From the NCBI RefSeq assembly GCF_030317145.1, contig NZ_JASZYE010000001.1, positions 1,798,001 to 1,862,000 of the forward strand: a stretch of DNA of 64,000 bases, given 5' to 3'. Source of the DNA: Variovorax flavidus. GTDB lineage: Bacteria; Pseudomonadota; Gammaproteobacteria; Burkholderiales; Burkholderiaceae_C. Below, in pieces: positions 9,034 to 17,289 of the stretch. Both the position numbers and the translations under genes were made by a program. Position 1 is the stretch's first letter. Every line of letters begins with the position of its first letter. Under the pieces are notes generated by a model, which saw only the letters and a program-made list of their open reading frames with translations, was not told where the DNA came from and made no database searches.

Positions 9034-9729
9034 AGGGGCCGCGCCTTCCTTGGCCGAATCCTGGATCAGCGTGGCCACCACGTTGATCGACAGGGCCAGC
9101 ACCAGCATGTTGAAGGTGAACGACACCACGCCGTGCACGAGCGTGATGCGACGCATGTCGCGCGAGGTGACCTGCACGTCCGATACCTGCGAGGTCATGC
9201 CGACCACGAAGGAGTAATAGAGGAAATCGAAATAGTCCGGGTCCAGCTTGCCGGGGAAGTCCAGCCCGGGGCTCTGCTCCGCCGGATCGAGCTCTGCCTG
9301 GTAGTAGCGGTGCGCGTAGTGAAAGGCGTAGATCGTGTGGATGAGCAGCCACGAGCTCGCCAGCGCAGCCAGCCCGAGCGTGATGAGGCCGATGCGCTCC
9401 ATGCCGTGCAAGGTCGGCACCTTTCTGAGCAGCGTCAGGATCACCGCCATGCTCACGAAGACCGCGACCAGCATGACGACGAGAAGCCACGCCCTGGGCG
9501 GGTCCATCGACTGGGCCCGCAAGCGCGTGTGGTCGGCATCCGAGGTCTCGGCCAGCCACCATGCGGGCAGGAGATAGGCCGACGCGCCGATGCACCAGCC
9601 CAGAAGTCCACACGAAGCGCCGGTGAGATGCCACGGCAGGAAGTAGCTGCCGAATCCTGCGGCAAGCCCGATCGCGGCGGCGCACAGCAGCCGTTGCCAA
9701 CCGCTCATCATGAAGTACCGACCGTGCAT
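8995..9729 (-). CDS. DUF1345 family membrane protein
   Basis: 244-aa integral membrane protein with about five transmembrane stretches. The conserved DUF1345 signature is visible: SSWLLIHTIYAFHYAHRYY in the middle, then LDFPG and DYFDFLYYSFVVGMTSQVSDVQVTS, followed by a last hydrophobic pair. The first part of the C-terminal half (LIHT-Y-FHYA) resembles ion-channel-like folds, but no function is established. I start at ATG 9729, with GGAG 7 nt upstream; the longer reading from 9765 would run into the neighbouring methyltransferase gene. It follows that gene by 16 bases and is probably in the same transcript. Confidence 0.82.
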   Translation of the reverse strand: MHGRYFMMSGWQRLLCAAAIGLAAGFGSYFLPWHLTGASCGLLGWCIGASAYLLPAWWLAETSDADHTRLRAQSMDPPRAWLLVVMLVAVFVSMAVILTLLRKVPTLHGMERIGLITLGLAALASSWLLIHTIYAFHYAHRYYQAELDPAEQSPGLDFPGKLDPDYFDFLYYSFVVGMTSQVSDVQVTSRDMRRITLVHGVVSFTFNMLVLALSINVVATLIQDSAKEGAAPSGAATAQLDKAG

Positions 9730-9745
9730 GCGCGGACTCCAGCGG

Positions 9746-10306
9746 CTACAGCACGAACGGAACAAAGCGCCGCGTGCCGCGCATGTAGCTTCGGTAGGCC
9801 TCGCCGAAGTGCTTCAGGCACTCCTGCTCGTCACGCAGTGCGGTCATGAACAGCAGCACCGTGGCTGCCAGCACCAGCGCAAGCCCCAACCACGAGAACT
9901 GCTTCAGAAAGGCGCCCCAGGCCAGGAAGATCAGCGCCGCATACATCGGGTGGCGGATGTAGCGGAACGCGCCGCCGGTCACCAACGTGCTTGTCTTCTC
10001 GAAATCGAACAGGGCTTCGTCATTGCGGGCGTCGGAGGGCTTGCCCATCCGCTTCAGCAGCCGTACGGCGTGCAGCGGCAGCAACGCGGATGCAACGAGA
10101 AGGAGCCACGAGGCCAGCTGATGCGGCGCGAGCGGGTCGTCGCCCCACACAGGCAGATTGAGCAATACCAGTCCGAGGATGCATTCCCACGCAAAGAAGC
10201 GATAGAAGCCGTGGGAGTCCGAATCCCTCAAGGCGCGGCGCGAAACCATGAGCAGCGCGGTGGAGATCACGATGAAGGCGACGGTACTGGCGACGGCATA
10301 GGACAT
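9746..10306 (-). CDS. Isoprenylcysteine/phospholipid methyltransferase-like membrane protein
   Basis: 186-aa membrane protein of the ICMT/PEMT methyltransferase group. It has about five hydrophobic helices. The C-terminal SAM-binding signature is clear: GAFRYIRHPMYAALIFLAWG, then MTALRDEQECLKHFGEAYRSYMRGTRRFVPF. Bacterial members methylate lipids or unknown small molecules. It is divergent from the operon starting at 10386, with only 79 bases between the starts, so shared regulation and a tailoring role for that pathway are possible. That link is inference from position. Confidence 0.82.
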   Translation of the reverse strand: MSYAVASTVAFIVISTALLMVSRRALRDSDSHGFYRFFAWECILGLVLLNLPVWGDDPLAPHQLASWLLLVASALLPLHAVRLLKRMGKPSDARNDEALFDFEKTSTLVTGGAFRYIRHPMYAALIFLAWGAFLKQFSWLGLALVLAATVLLFMTALRDEQECLKHFGEAYRSYMRGTRRFVPFVL

Positions 10307-10349
10307 GGCGTGGAATCTACACGGGGATGGACCCGCCCGGAACGCCCTC

Positions 10350-10355
10350 TATACT
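10350..10355 (+). promoter_or_regulatory. Possible -10 element of the acyl-pathway operon
   Basis: TATACT, a good -10 hexamer, lies about 30 bases before the GTG start of the first operon gene in the short divergent gap. The matching -35 region (ATGGAC at 10327-10332, 17-nt spacer) is a poor match, so an activator or another sigma factor may be involved. Confidence 0.35.
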
Positions 10356-10385
10356 CAAAAACTTTGCCCCCGTTCCTTGCCCGCC

Positions 10386-11366
10386 GTGACATCAATTTCC
10401 TCGGGCGCAAGCTCGCTGCCCAAGCGGGTGCTCATCATCCGGTTCTCCCAGACAGGACAGCTCGACGCAGTGTCGGACCAGATTCTGGAGCCGCTTCTTG
10501 CAGACCCGGCCATCCACGTCCATGTCGAAACGCTGCGGCCGGCGCAGCCATTTCCGTTTCCCTGGCCGTTCCTGGACTTCCTCGACGCCTTCCCCGAAAC
10601 CGCCCACATGCGCCCGCCGCCGCTCGCGCCGCTGTCTCTCACGGGCGACGAGGACTTCGACCTCGTCATCCTGCCGTATCAGGTCTGGTACCTGGCGCCG
10701 TCGCAGCCCATCACTGCATTCCTGCAACACCCCGTGGCGGCGCGGCTGCTGAAAGGCAAGCCGGTGGTGACGGTGATCGGCTGCCGGAACATGTGGCTGA
10801 AGGCGCACGAAAAGCTCACGTCGATGCTCGATTCCGTCGGCGCCCGGCTGCTCGACAACGTCGTGCTCACTGACCCCGGACCCACGTTCGCCACGTTCAT
10901 CACGACGCCGACGTGGCTCCTGTTCGGACGCAAGCGAGGCTTCTGGGGTATGCCCGATGCGGGGCTGGACCCGGCGCAGATCGCAGGTGCGCGTCGCTTC
11001 GGGCGGGCGTTGCGCGACGGCCTGCACAGCGATGCGGAGCGCGGCACGCAACCCCTGCTCGCCGGCCTGGGTGCGGTGGTGGCGGAACCGCGTCTCTACT
11101 TTGGCGAGAAGGTGGGCACCCGCAGCTTCTTCCTCTGGGGCAAGTTGATCATGGCCGTGGGGCGGCCGGGCAGCGCGCAGCGCAAGCCCTTGCTGGTGAC
11201 ATACGTGCTATTCCTGGCCACTTTGATCGTGACGGTCCTGCCGATCAGCTTGGGATTACAGGCTCTGCTCCGGCCATTGTTCAGGGGACGGCTGACTAAA
11301 ATCAAGGCCCGCTTTGAGTTGCCATCCGGCTCGGCCAACGACCGACGCCATCGCTATGACAGTTGA
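10386..11366 (+). CDS. Dialkylresorcinol condensing enzyme-like (DarA-like) protein
   Basis: 326-aa protein resembling the family named dialkylresorcinol condensing enzyme (DarA), found with ketosynthases in aryl-lipid pathways. The N-terminus is flavodoxin-like (RVLIIRFSQTGQLDAV, where FMN phosphate would bind), followed by the family hallmark PFPFPWPFLDFLDAFPE and by DFDLVILPYQVWYLAPS. The C-terminal part has a hydrophobic helix (TYVLFLATLIVTVLPISLGL) that probably anchors it in the membrane. I use GTG 10386 because the longer reading from ATG 10305 would overlap the divergent start; TTG 10377 is also possible and no strong Shine-Dalgarno is seen. It overlaps the KAS III gene by 11 bases. 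The exact reaction is unknown. Confidence 0.72.
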   Translation: MTSISSGASSLPKRVLIIRFSQTGQLDAVSDQILEPLLADPAIHVHVETLRPAQPFPFPWPFLDFLDAFPETAHMRPPPLAPLSLTGDEDFDLVILPYQVWYLAPSQPITAFLQHPVAARLLKGKPVVTVIGCRNMWLKAHEKLTSMLDSVGARLLDNVVLTDPGPTFATFITTPTWLLFGRKRGFWGMPDAGLDPAQIAGARRFGRALRDGLHSDAERGTQPLLAGLGAVVAEPRLYFGEKVGTRSFFLWGKLIMAVGRPGSAQRKPLLVTYVLFLATLIVTVLPISLGLQALLRPLFRGRLTKIKARFELPSGSANDRRHRYDS

Positions 11367-12498
11367 TGTTTTCCTGACCCGCTCGGCCGCGTTCCTGCCC
11401 TATTCCCCCGTCACCAACGAAGAAATCGAAGAGGTCCTTGGCACCATCGGCGGCCAGGCATCGCGGGCGCGCCGACTGATCCTGCGAAGCAACGGCATCC
11501 AGTCGCGGCACTACGCCATCGACCGCGCCACCGGCAGGCCGGGAATGACCAATGCACAACTCACGGTGCAGGCCATCCGGGCGCTCGGGGACGACATCGG
11601 CACCGTGGATTGCCTCGCCACCGGCACCTCGCTGCCCGATCAGCTCCTGCCCAATCACGCCGTCATGGTGCATGGCGAGCTGGGCTGGCCGCGGCTCGAG
11701 GCGGTGTCGTGCGCCGGCATCTGCCTTTCGGGAACGGCGGCCTTGAAGCACGCGTGGCTCTCGGTCCGCGCGGGCGACGCGCAACGTGCGGTGGCCACCG
11801 GCTCCGAACTGGTTTCGCCCTTGCTCATGGCATCGAACTTCGAGGCCGAGTTCGCGCACAAGGTGCAGGCGCTCGAAGGGCGTCCGGAAATCGCCTTCGA
11901 GAAGGACTTCCTGCGCTGGATGCTTTCCGACGGCGCAGGCGCGGTGTTGCTGGAGCGTGCGCCGCGCGGGCCGTTGTCCCTGCGGGTCGACTGGATCGAC
12001 CTGTCGTCCGCTGCGCACGAACTGCCCGCCTGCATGTACGCCGGCACGGATCGCGACGCCGACGGAGCGCTGCAGGGCTGGATGCAATCGTCGCCAGCGA
12101 AGTGGCACACGGATTCCACCTTCGCCATCAAGCAGGACGTGCGTCTGCTCAACGAGAACATCGCGCGCGCCACGCTCGGCGACCCGCTGCGCGAGCTCAT
12201 TGCGAAGCGCAACCTGAAGGCGAGCGAGATCGACTGGTTCCTGCCGCACCTGTCTTCGTTCTACTTCGAGCAGCCGATGCATGAATGCCTGGAGGCGGTC
12301 GGCCTGCCCATCCCCCGCGAACGCTGGTTCACCAATCTCGCGCAGAAGGGCAATACCGGCGCGGCTTCTCCCTACATCATGCTCGACGAGCTGCTTCGCT
12401 CCGGCCGCATCCGCGAGGGGCAGAAGCTCCTGATGTTCATCCCCGAGAGCGGCCGCTTCTCCAGTGGCTTCGTGCACCTGGAAGCCGTCTCGCAATGA
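11356..12498 (+). CDS. Beta-ketoacyl-ACP synthase III-like (DarB-like)
   Basis: 380-aa thiolase-fold condensing enzyme of the KAS III group. The Cys-His-Asn triad is intact: Cys119 in SCAGICLSG, His298 in FLPHLSSF and Asn333 in KGNTGAAS. The N-terminal region (FLPYSPVTNEEIEEVLG...SRARRLILRSNGI) is close to the ketosynthases of dialkylresorcinol/flexirubin clusters rather than to housekeeping FabH. It would condense an acyl starter with a second acyl or ketoacyl chain. The start overlaps the DarA-like gene by 11 bases and the stop overlaps the next start (ATGA), so the three genes are translationally coupled. Confidence 0.85.
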   Translation: MTVDVFLTRSAAFLPYSPVTNEEIEEVLGTIGGQASRARRLILRSNGIQSRHYAIDRATGRPGMTNAQLTVQAIRALGDDIGTVDCLATGTSLPDQLLPNHAVMVHGELGWPRLEAVSCAGICLSGTAALKHAWLSVRAGDAQRAVATGSELVSPLLMASNFEAEFAHKVQALEGRPEIAFEKDFLRWMLSDGAGAVLLERAPRGPLSLRVDWIDLSSAAHELPACMYAGTDRDADGALQGWMQSSPAKWHTDSTFAIKQDVRLLNENIARATLGDPLRELIAKRNLKASEIDWFLPHLSSFYFEQPMHECLEAVGLPIPRERWFTNLAQKGNTGAASPYIMLDELLRSGRIREGQKLLMFIPESGRFSSGFVHLEAVSQ

Positions 12499-12890
12499 AC
12501 GTCGACGCGGTCCCTCAAGAGGGCAACGCAACGCTCGGCGGGCATCGAAAGCTCATGTACGCACGGGACGCCTCCGGCCATACCGTCACGGTCGGCTCGC
12601 GCGGCTGGGAGGTCGAGGAGATCGTCACCGCCCATGCGGTGGATGCGCTCGTCGCACAGGCCGAAGGCGCGCGCGCACGTGTGCTGGGGGGCCAGGCATC
12701 GCCGCTCGAGTACTGGATGTATGAACGCCGCATGGACGTCGCATTGCTATCGCAAACCAGCGGTTTCTGGCAATGGCGCGTGCGGCGCCACCTGAAGCCG
12801 CGCGGCTTTGCGGCGCTTTCTTCCGGGCAACTGGCGCGCTATGCGGATGCGTTGGGCCTCTCGATTCCACAGCTCCAGCGCCTTCCATGA
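12495..12890 (+). CDS. Hypothetical protein, 131 aa, in acyl-pathway operon
   Basis: I do not recognise this family. The protein is soluble and mostly helical by composition, with no signal peptide or Cys. A first half (YARDASGHTVTVGSRGWEVEEIV) looks beta-rich. A middle EYWMYERRMDVALLSQTSGF is aromatic, and the end RHLKPRGFAALSSGQLARYADALGLS resembles a small helix-turn-helix-like or docking segment. Start and stop both overlap neighbours by ATGA, which fixes it in the operon between KAS III and the BtrH-like gene. It could be an adaptor or cyclase-like partner of the condensing enzymes, but this is a guess. Confidence 0.7.
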   Translation: MNVDAVPQEGNATLGGHRKLMYARDASGHTVTVGSRGWEVEEIVTAHAVDALVAQAEGARARVLGGQASPLEYWMYERRMDVALLSQTSGFWQWRVRRHLKPRGFAALSSGQLARYADALGLSIPQLQRLP

Positions 12891-13867
12891 ATTTCGAACA
12901 CCAGCACGCGGCGCACTGCGAGAGCGGCGTCATCTCCAGCATGCTGCGCCAGCACGGCGTGCCCATGACGGAGAGCCTGGCGTTCGGGCTCTCGGCCGCG
13001 CTGTCGTTCGCATACCTGCCCTTCATCAAGATCTCGGGAATGCCGCTGGTCTCGTACCGGACGCCACCCAGGAGCATCATCAAGGGCTTGCTGGCCCCGA
13101 TGGCCGCGCGCTTCCGCTTCGAGACATTCCGCAGCCCGGAAGCGGGTCAGGCGCGGCTCGATGCCCTGCTTGCGAAGGGCCGGCTCGTCGGCTTGCAGAC
13201 GTCGGTCTACTGGCTGCCGTACTTTCCGCCGAACATGCGCTTTCACTTCAACGCGCACAACCTGTTGGTATACGGCAAGGAAGGTGACGATTACCTGATC
13301 AGCGACCCGGTGTTCGAGACACCGATGCGTTGCGCCAGCGCCGATCTTTCGCGTGCGCGCTTCGCGAAAGGCCTGCTGGCGCCCAAAGGCCTCCTGTACC
13401 ACATCGAAGCGATCGACCGCAAAAGCATCGAGCCGCAGGCGATCCGCAAGGCGATTCGAAAGAGTGCTCGCGCCATGCTGGCACCCGTGCCCATCGTTGG
13501 CGTTCGTGGCATGCGCATGCTGGCGAACAGTCTGGCGCGTCTGCCCGCCGGGGAGGCGCGCACGCTCGACTACATCGGCCACGTGGTCCGCATGCAGGAA
13601 GAGATCGGCACCGGTGGCGCAGGATTCCGCTTCATCTACGCAGCCTTCCTCGAGGAAGCCGCGCAACTGGCCGCGCTGCCGCAACTGGTCGGATTTTCCG
13701 ACCGTCTGACGGCGATCGGCGACGGCTGGCGCGGATTCGCACTCAAGGCTGCGCGCATGGTCAAGGGGCGCGAGGCCGTCAATCCGGCGGCATTGGCAGA
13801 CATGCTGCGCGTTCAGGCCGATCACGAGGAAGCCTTCTTTCGCGACCTGAAGCGCGCCGTGGCGTAG
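12887..13867 (+). CDS. BtrH-like acyltransferase, papain-like fold
   Basis: 326-aa protein with a BtrH N-terminal domain. BtrH moves an acyl group from an acyl carrier protein to an amine in butirosin synthesis. The expected Cys-His-Asp set is visible: Cys11 in HCESG, His124 in FNAHNLLVYG and Asp140 in YLISDPV, matching the fold of peptidase-C39-like enzymes. The C-terminal half (160-326) is helical and of the DUF4872-like kind. With an ACP gene in the same operon, an ACP-dependent acyl transfer that releases or joins the product is likely. Its Cys-His-Asp triad argues for activity. The start overlaps the 131-aa gene (ATGA); the ABC ATPase gene begins 7 bases later. Confidence 0.78.
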   Translation: MNFEHQHAAHCESGVISSMLRQHGVPMTESLAFGLSAALSFAYLPFIKISGMPLVSYRTPPRSIIKGLLAPMAARFRFETFRSPEAGQARLDALLAKGRLVGLQTSVYWLPYFPPNMRFHFNAHNLLVYGKEGDDYLISDPVFETPMRCASADLSRARFAKGLLAPKGLLYHIEAIDRKSIEPQAIRKAIRKSARAMLAPVPIVGVRGMRMLANSLARLPAGEARTLDYIGHVVRMQEEIGTGGAGFRFIYAAFLEEAAQLAALPQLVGFSDRLTAIGDGWRGFALKAARMVKGREAVNPAALADMLRVQADHEEAFFRDLKRAVA

Positions 13868-13874
13868 AGCGCAC

Positions 13875-14786
13875 ATGCTGGCGCTCGAACAGGTGAGCTA
13901 TCGCTACCCGGGCACGGTGCAAGCCGCCCTGGACGGTGTCTCGCTGTCCGCGCATCGCGGCAGCGTGGTCGGGCTGCTTGGTCCGAACGGTGCGGGCAAG
14001 ACCACGCTGATCTCGCATCTGTCGGGCGCGCTGGCCGTGCAAAGTGGCCGCGTGCTGATCGATGGCGAACCCTTGCAGGCGGTGCGGGCACGCATGCCGA
14101 CACGCATTGCAGTGGCGCCGCAGGAGCACGCGTTCTACCCCATGCTGACCGTTGCCGAGAACCTGGCCTGCTTTGCTTCCGCGGGCCTGCTTTCCGGTTC
14201 GCGCAAGCAGGCTCGGGTGTCGGCCTGCATGGAGTTCGCGCAGCTCGGCGCCTTCGCCGGGACACGGGCAGAGCGACTGTCGGGCGGACTCAAACGACGG
14301 CTGAACCTGGCCATCGCCTTGCTGGCGGAGCCCGAACTGCTTTTGTTCGATGAGCCGACCGTGGGGGTCGATCCCCAGTCGCGCGCCTTCGTTCTCGAAG
14401 CCATCAAGACGCTGGCGAACGAGGGAGCGGCAGTGATCTATGCATCGCACTACATGGAAGAGATCGAGGCCATCGCGGACCGCGTCGTCATCCTCGATCA
14501 CGGCCGGGTGCTGCGGGAGGACACGCTGGAGGCGCTGCTGTCCGAAGACGCCACGGTGCTTTCGGTGCGCGCCGATGGCGTCGGCCCGAGCATGCTCGAA
14601 CGCTTCGGCGTGGTCGAGCAGGACGCCGGACTCTGGCGCGTGCAACTGGCCGCCGGCGTGCGGCCGGCCGAGGTTCTGGCTGCGCTCGACGCCGCCGGCG
14701 TGACGGTGCGCCATGCCGATTTCGGTCGCCAGAACCTCGAACAGCTCTTCATGGCGCTGACGCATCACTCCCTGCGAGACAGCTGA
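13875..14786 (+). CDS. ABC transporter ATP-binding protein
   Basis: 303-aa ATPase of an ABC-2-type exporter. Walker A GPNGAGKTT, signature LSGGLKRR, Walker B LLLFDEPTVGVD and the switch histidine in ASHYMEEIEAIADRVVILDHG are all present. The C-terminal about 70 residues (AVEQDAGLWRVQLAAGVRPAEVLAAL-like) form the regulatory extension common in drug and lipid exporters. It pairs with the permease gene 9 bases downstream and, from its place inside the operon, probably exports the acyl product or an intermediate. Confidence 0.92.
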   Translation: MLALEQVSYRYPGTVQAALDGVSLSAHRGSVVGLLGPNGAGKTTLISHLSGALAVQSGRVLIDGEPLQAVRARMPTRIAVAPQEHAFYPMLTVAENLACFASAGLLSGSRKQARVSACMEFAQLGAFAGTRAERLSGGLKRRLNLAIALLAEPELLLFDEPTVGVDPQSRAFVLEAIKTLANEGAAVIYASHYMEEIEAIADRVVILDHGRVLREDTLEALLSEDATVLSVRADGVGPSMLERFGVVEQDAGLWRVQLAAGVRPAEVLAALDAAGVTVRHADFGRQNLEQLFMALTHHSLRDS

Positions 14787-14795
14787 GAACCCGCG

Positions 14796-15950
14796 ATGCT
14801 CTGCGCACTCATCAAGAAGGAACTCATCGCCCTCGGCCGCGACCTGCACGGGCTGGCTGCGCTGTTCCTGATGCCCCTGATCTTCATCGTGCTGATGTCG
14901 CTGGCGCTCAAGGACTACTACAGCCCGTCGCTGGCCGCACTGCATTACTCTGTGGACGCGCGCGATGGCGGTGCGCCCGCGCAACTGCTTCTCGCCGACT
15001 GGAAACGCACCCACGGGGAACCGCAGTCGTTGCCGGGCGACTGGCAGGCGCAATTGCTCTCCGGCAAGCTCAAGTACGTGATCGTGCTGCAGCCCGGCCT
15101 GTCGGATGCGCTGGACATGCCGTCGTTTCCCACTGCCTCGCGCATGCAATTGCTGAGCGAGCCGGGCATCGACGGCAATCTGTTCAATGCGCTGCGGGCC
15201 GAGTTGATGAGCACGGCCGGTGAGGTCAAGGGCCGACTGGGGTTGACGATGGCAGGCGCGCCCCCTCCTCCGCCCAATGCCTCGATGGCCGCGCTGGTGC
15301 ACGCCGAGCGCTTTGCTCCAGGAAGAGCCCGGCCAACCGCCGTGCAGCAGAGCGTGCCGGCGTGGCTGGTGTTCGGCATGTTCTTCGTCGTCGCATCGAT
15401 GTCCAGCCTCTTCATCCAGGAGCGCGCGTCCGGCACGCTGGGGCGCCTGCAAAGCCTGGGTGTCTCGACCGGCATGCTGTTGGCCTCCAAGGGGCTGCCC
15501 TACCTTGGCGTGAACGCCGTGCAGGCTGCTCTGATGCTGGCCGCAGGCGTGTGGCTCATGCCATTGCTCGGCGGCGAAGCCTTGTCGCTCGCAGGCGTTC
15601 ACTGGGGAGCGCTGGGTGTTGCGCTGGCAGCCATCAGCCTCGCCGCGGTGAGCCTGTCGCTGGCCCTGGCATGTGCGGTACGCACCCACGCGCAGGCCGC
15701 GACGGTCGGTCCCGTCGCCAACGTATTGATGGCGGCGGTCGGCGGCATCATGGTGCCGACCTTCGTCATGCCCCTGTTCATGCAGCATGTGGCCGCGTGG
15801 TCTCCGATGAACTGGGCGCTCGAAGCGCTGCTCACGGTGCTGCTTCGCGGCGGCGACGTGACGGGCGTTCTGGCCGAAGCCCTGCGCCTCGTTGCTTTTT
15901 CAGCGGCCATGCTCGCGCTGGCCGCGCTCCTGTTCAGAAGACGTGCCTGA
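14796..15950 (+). CDS. ABC-2 type transporter permease
   Basis: 384-aa membrane subunit. One N-terminal transmembrane helix (LAALFLMPLIFIVLMSLAL) is followed by a periplasmic domain of about 150 residues, then five helices from about 185 with the ABC-2 motif FFVVASMSSLFIQERASGTLGRLQSLGVS. The arrangement matches YhhJ/CcmB-like exporters with a large extracytoplasmic domain. The stop overlaps the ACP start (TGATG), so it is translated together with the carrier protein. Confidence 0.88.
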   Translation: MLCALIKKELIALGRDLHGLAALFLMPLIFIVLMSLALKDYYSPSLAALHYSVDARDGGAPAQLLLADWKRTHGEPQSLPGDWQAQLLSGKLKYVIVLQPGLSDALDMPSFPTASRMQLLSEPGIDGNLFNALRAELMSTAGEVKGRLGLTMAGAPPPPPNASMAALVHAERFAPGRARPTAVQQSVPAWLVFGMFFVVASMSSLFIQERASGTLGRLQSLGVSTGMLLASKGLPYLGVNAVQAALMLAAGVWLMPLLGGEALSLAGVHWGALGVALAAISLAAVSLSLALACAVRTHAQAATVGPVANVLMAAVGGIMVPTFVMPLFMQHVAAWSPMNWALEALLTVLLRGGDVTGVLAEALRLVAFSAAMLALAALLFRRRA

Positions 15951-16225
15951 TGGATCAATGCACCTTGCAGCCCGAGCTGATCACCGTGTTGACCACACTG
16001 GTGCTCGAAGCCGTCGAACGGCCCGCACCCGAAGGCGGCCTGAGCCCTGACGAGCCCTTGTTCGGCCCTGATGCCCGGCTCGACCTCGATTCGCTCGACG
16101 CGCTGCAGTTGTCGATGACGATCCAACAGCACTATGGCGTGCGCATGCCCGACAGCAAGGAAACGCGCCGTGCCTTCACATCGATCGCGCACCTGGCGGA
16201 GTACCTCGGCGCCCATCGGGCATGA
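15950..16225 (+). CDS. Acyl carrier protein
   Basis: 91-aa phosphopantetheine-binding protein, typical of type II systems. The attachment serine is Ser48 in RLDLDSLDALQL. An acidic N-terminal helix and a C-terminal FTSIAHLAEYLGAH helix complete the four-helix fold. The start ATG shares a base with the permease stop and the stop overlaps the KAS start (ATGA). It presumably carries the chain acted on by the KAS III, KAS and BtrH-like proteins of this operon, separate from the housekeeping AcpP. Confidence 0.9.
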   Translation: MDQCTLQPELITVLTTLVLEAVERPAPEGGLSPDEPLFGPDARLDLDSLDALQLSMTIQQHYGVRMPDSKETRRAFTSIAHLAEYLGAHRA

Positions 16226-17289
16226 GCGAGCTTCCGGTCCATGTGGCGGGCAGCGGGCTGGCCTGCGCGCTGGGCCGTGACTTGCGGGAGGCGCTGGCTG
16301 CAGTGCAGCGCGGAGGCACTTCCCTCACGCCCACCACCGTCGCGGAGGGCTTCACGTGGCCCGTCCACAAGCTTCCTTCCGAGGAAGGCGAGTGGTGGGA
16401 TCGCCTGCGCCGCATTGCGCGCGATGTGGTCGCGCAATGCGGCGAGCAGGACGTGGAGATGCCTCTCTTCGTAGCCTCTTCCTCGCTCGACGTAGGCCAC
16501 GAGGAAGAAGCCGCCAGTCTGGCCGGCGATGTGCAGACCTTTGCCGATGCAGTGGCCGAGGCCATCGGCTGGCGCGGGCCGGTGTTCACCGTGTCGACAG
16601 CCTGTACGTCAGCCGTCAATGCAATGCTCGCCGCCGCGGACCTGATTCGAGGCGGCGTCGTGCCGCAGGCATTGGTGTTGAGCATCGAGTTCAGCAATCG
16701 CCTCACATTGGCGGGTTTCGGCGGCATGCAGTTGCTGTCGCCGGACCGTGCCCTGCCTTTCGGCGCCAAACGCAACGGGCTGGTCCTTGGCGAAGCGGTG
16801 GCGGCGATCCACCTGAGCACCGCGCCGGCGCGCTGGCGCCTGATGGGCGGTGCCAGCGTGGTGGCAGGCGCCACGTCGACAGGAGCCGATGCAAACGCCA
16901 TCGGCGCGGCCTGCAAGGCTGCGTTGCGGCAGGCCGGCCTGCGGCCGCAGGACATCGACCTCGTCAAGCCGCAAGCGGCCGGCAGCCCCGGCAACGACGC
17001 CATCGAAGCCGCCGCGCTGACGGAGATCTTTGCTGCGAGCCTGCCACCCATGGTTTCGCTCAAGTCGCTGATCGGTCATACGCTCGGCGCGTCGGGCGCC
17101 GCGGAACTGGTGCTGCTCACGGCATGCGTCGAGTCAGGCGTGTGGCCCGTCGCGAATCACGCCCTGGACTCCGAACTGGGCATGACACTCGCCACGCAGG
17201 CTCCGGCGCGCTTGCGGCACATCCTGTTCAACGCCATCGGCTTTGGCGGTGGCCATGCAGCATTGCTGCTGAAAGACTGCCTGGCATGA
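16222..17289 (+). CDS. Beta-ketoacyl synthase with one catalytic His replaced
   Basis: 355-aa KAS I/II-fold protein, short compared with FabF (about 410). The nucleophile elbow STACTSA holds Cys128; Lys281 and His286 are in LKSLIGHTLGASGA. The first catalytic histidine is not there: the block that reads NAHGTSTP in FabF reads KPQAAGSP, placing Gln251 at the His position. That His normally helps decarboxylate malonyl-ACP, so the enzyme may transfer or prime chains without normal elongation, or use a different extender. The start overlaps the ACP gene and the stop overlaps the 180-aa gene, suggesting a KAS/partner heterodimer as in type II polyketide synthases. Confidence 0.85.
   Translation: MSELPVHVAGSGLACALGRDLREALAAVQRGGTSLTPTTVAEGFTWPVHKLPSEEGEWWDRLRRIARDVVAQCGEQDVEMPLFVASSSLDVGHEEEAASLAGDVQTFADAVAEAIGWRGPVFTVSTACTSAVNAMLAAADLIRGGVVPQALVLSIEFSNRLTLAGFGGMQLLSPDRALPFGAKRNGLVLGEAVAAIHLSTAPARWRLMGGASVVAGATSTGADANAIGAACKAALRQAGLRPQDIDLVKPQAAGSPGNDAIEAAALTEIFAASLPPMVSLKSLIGHTLGASGAAELVLLTACVESGVWPVANHALDSELGMTLATQAPARLRHILFNAIGFGGGHAALLLKDCLA

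Noticed and set aside
13779..15788. Open minus-strand frame of 669 codons
   Set aside because: Covers the ABC transporter genes in antisense; composition is His/Arg/Gln-rich with no domain.
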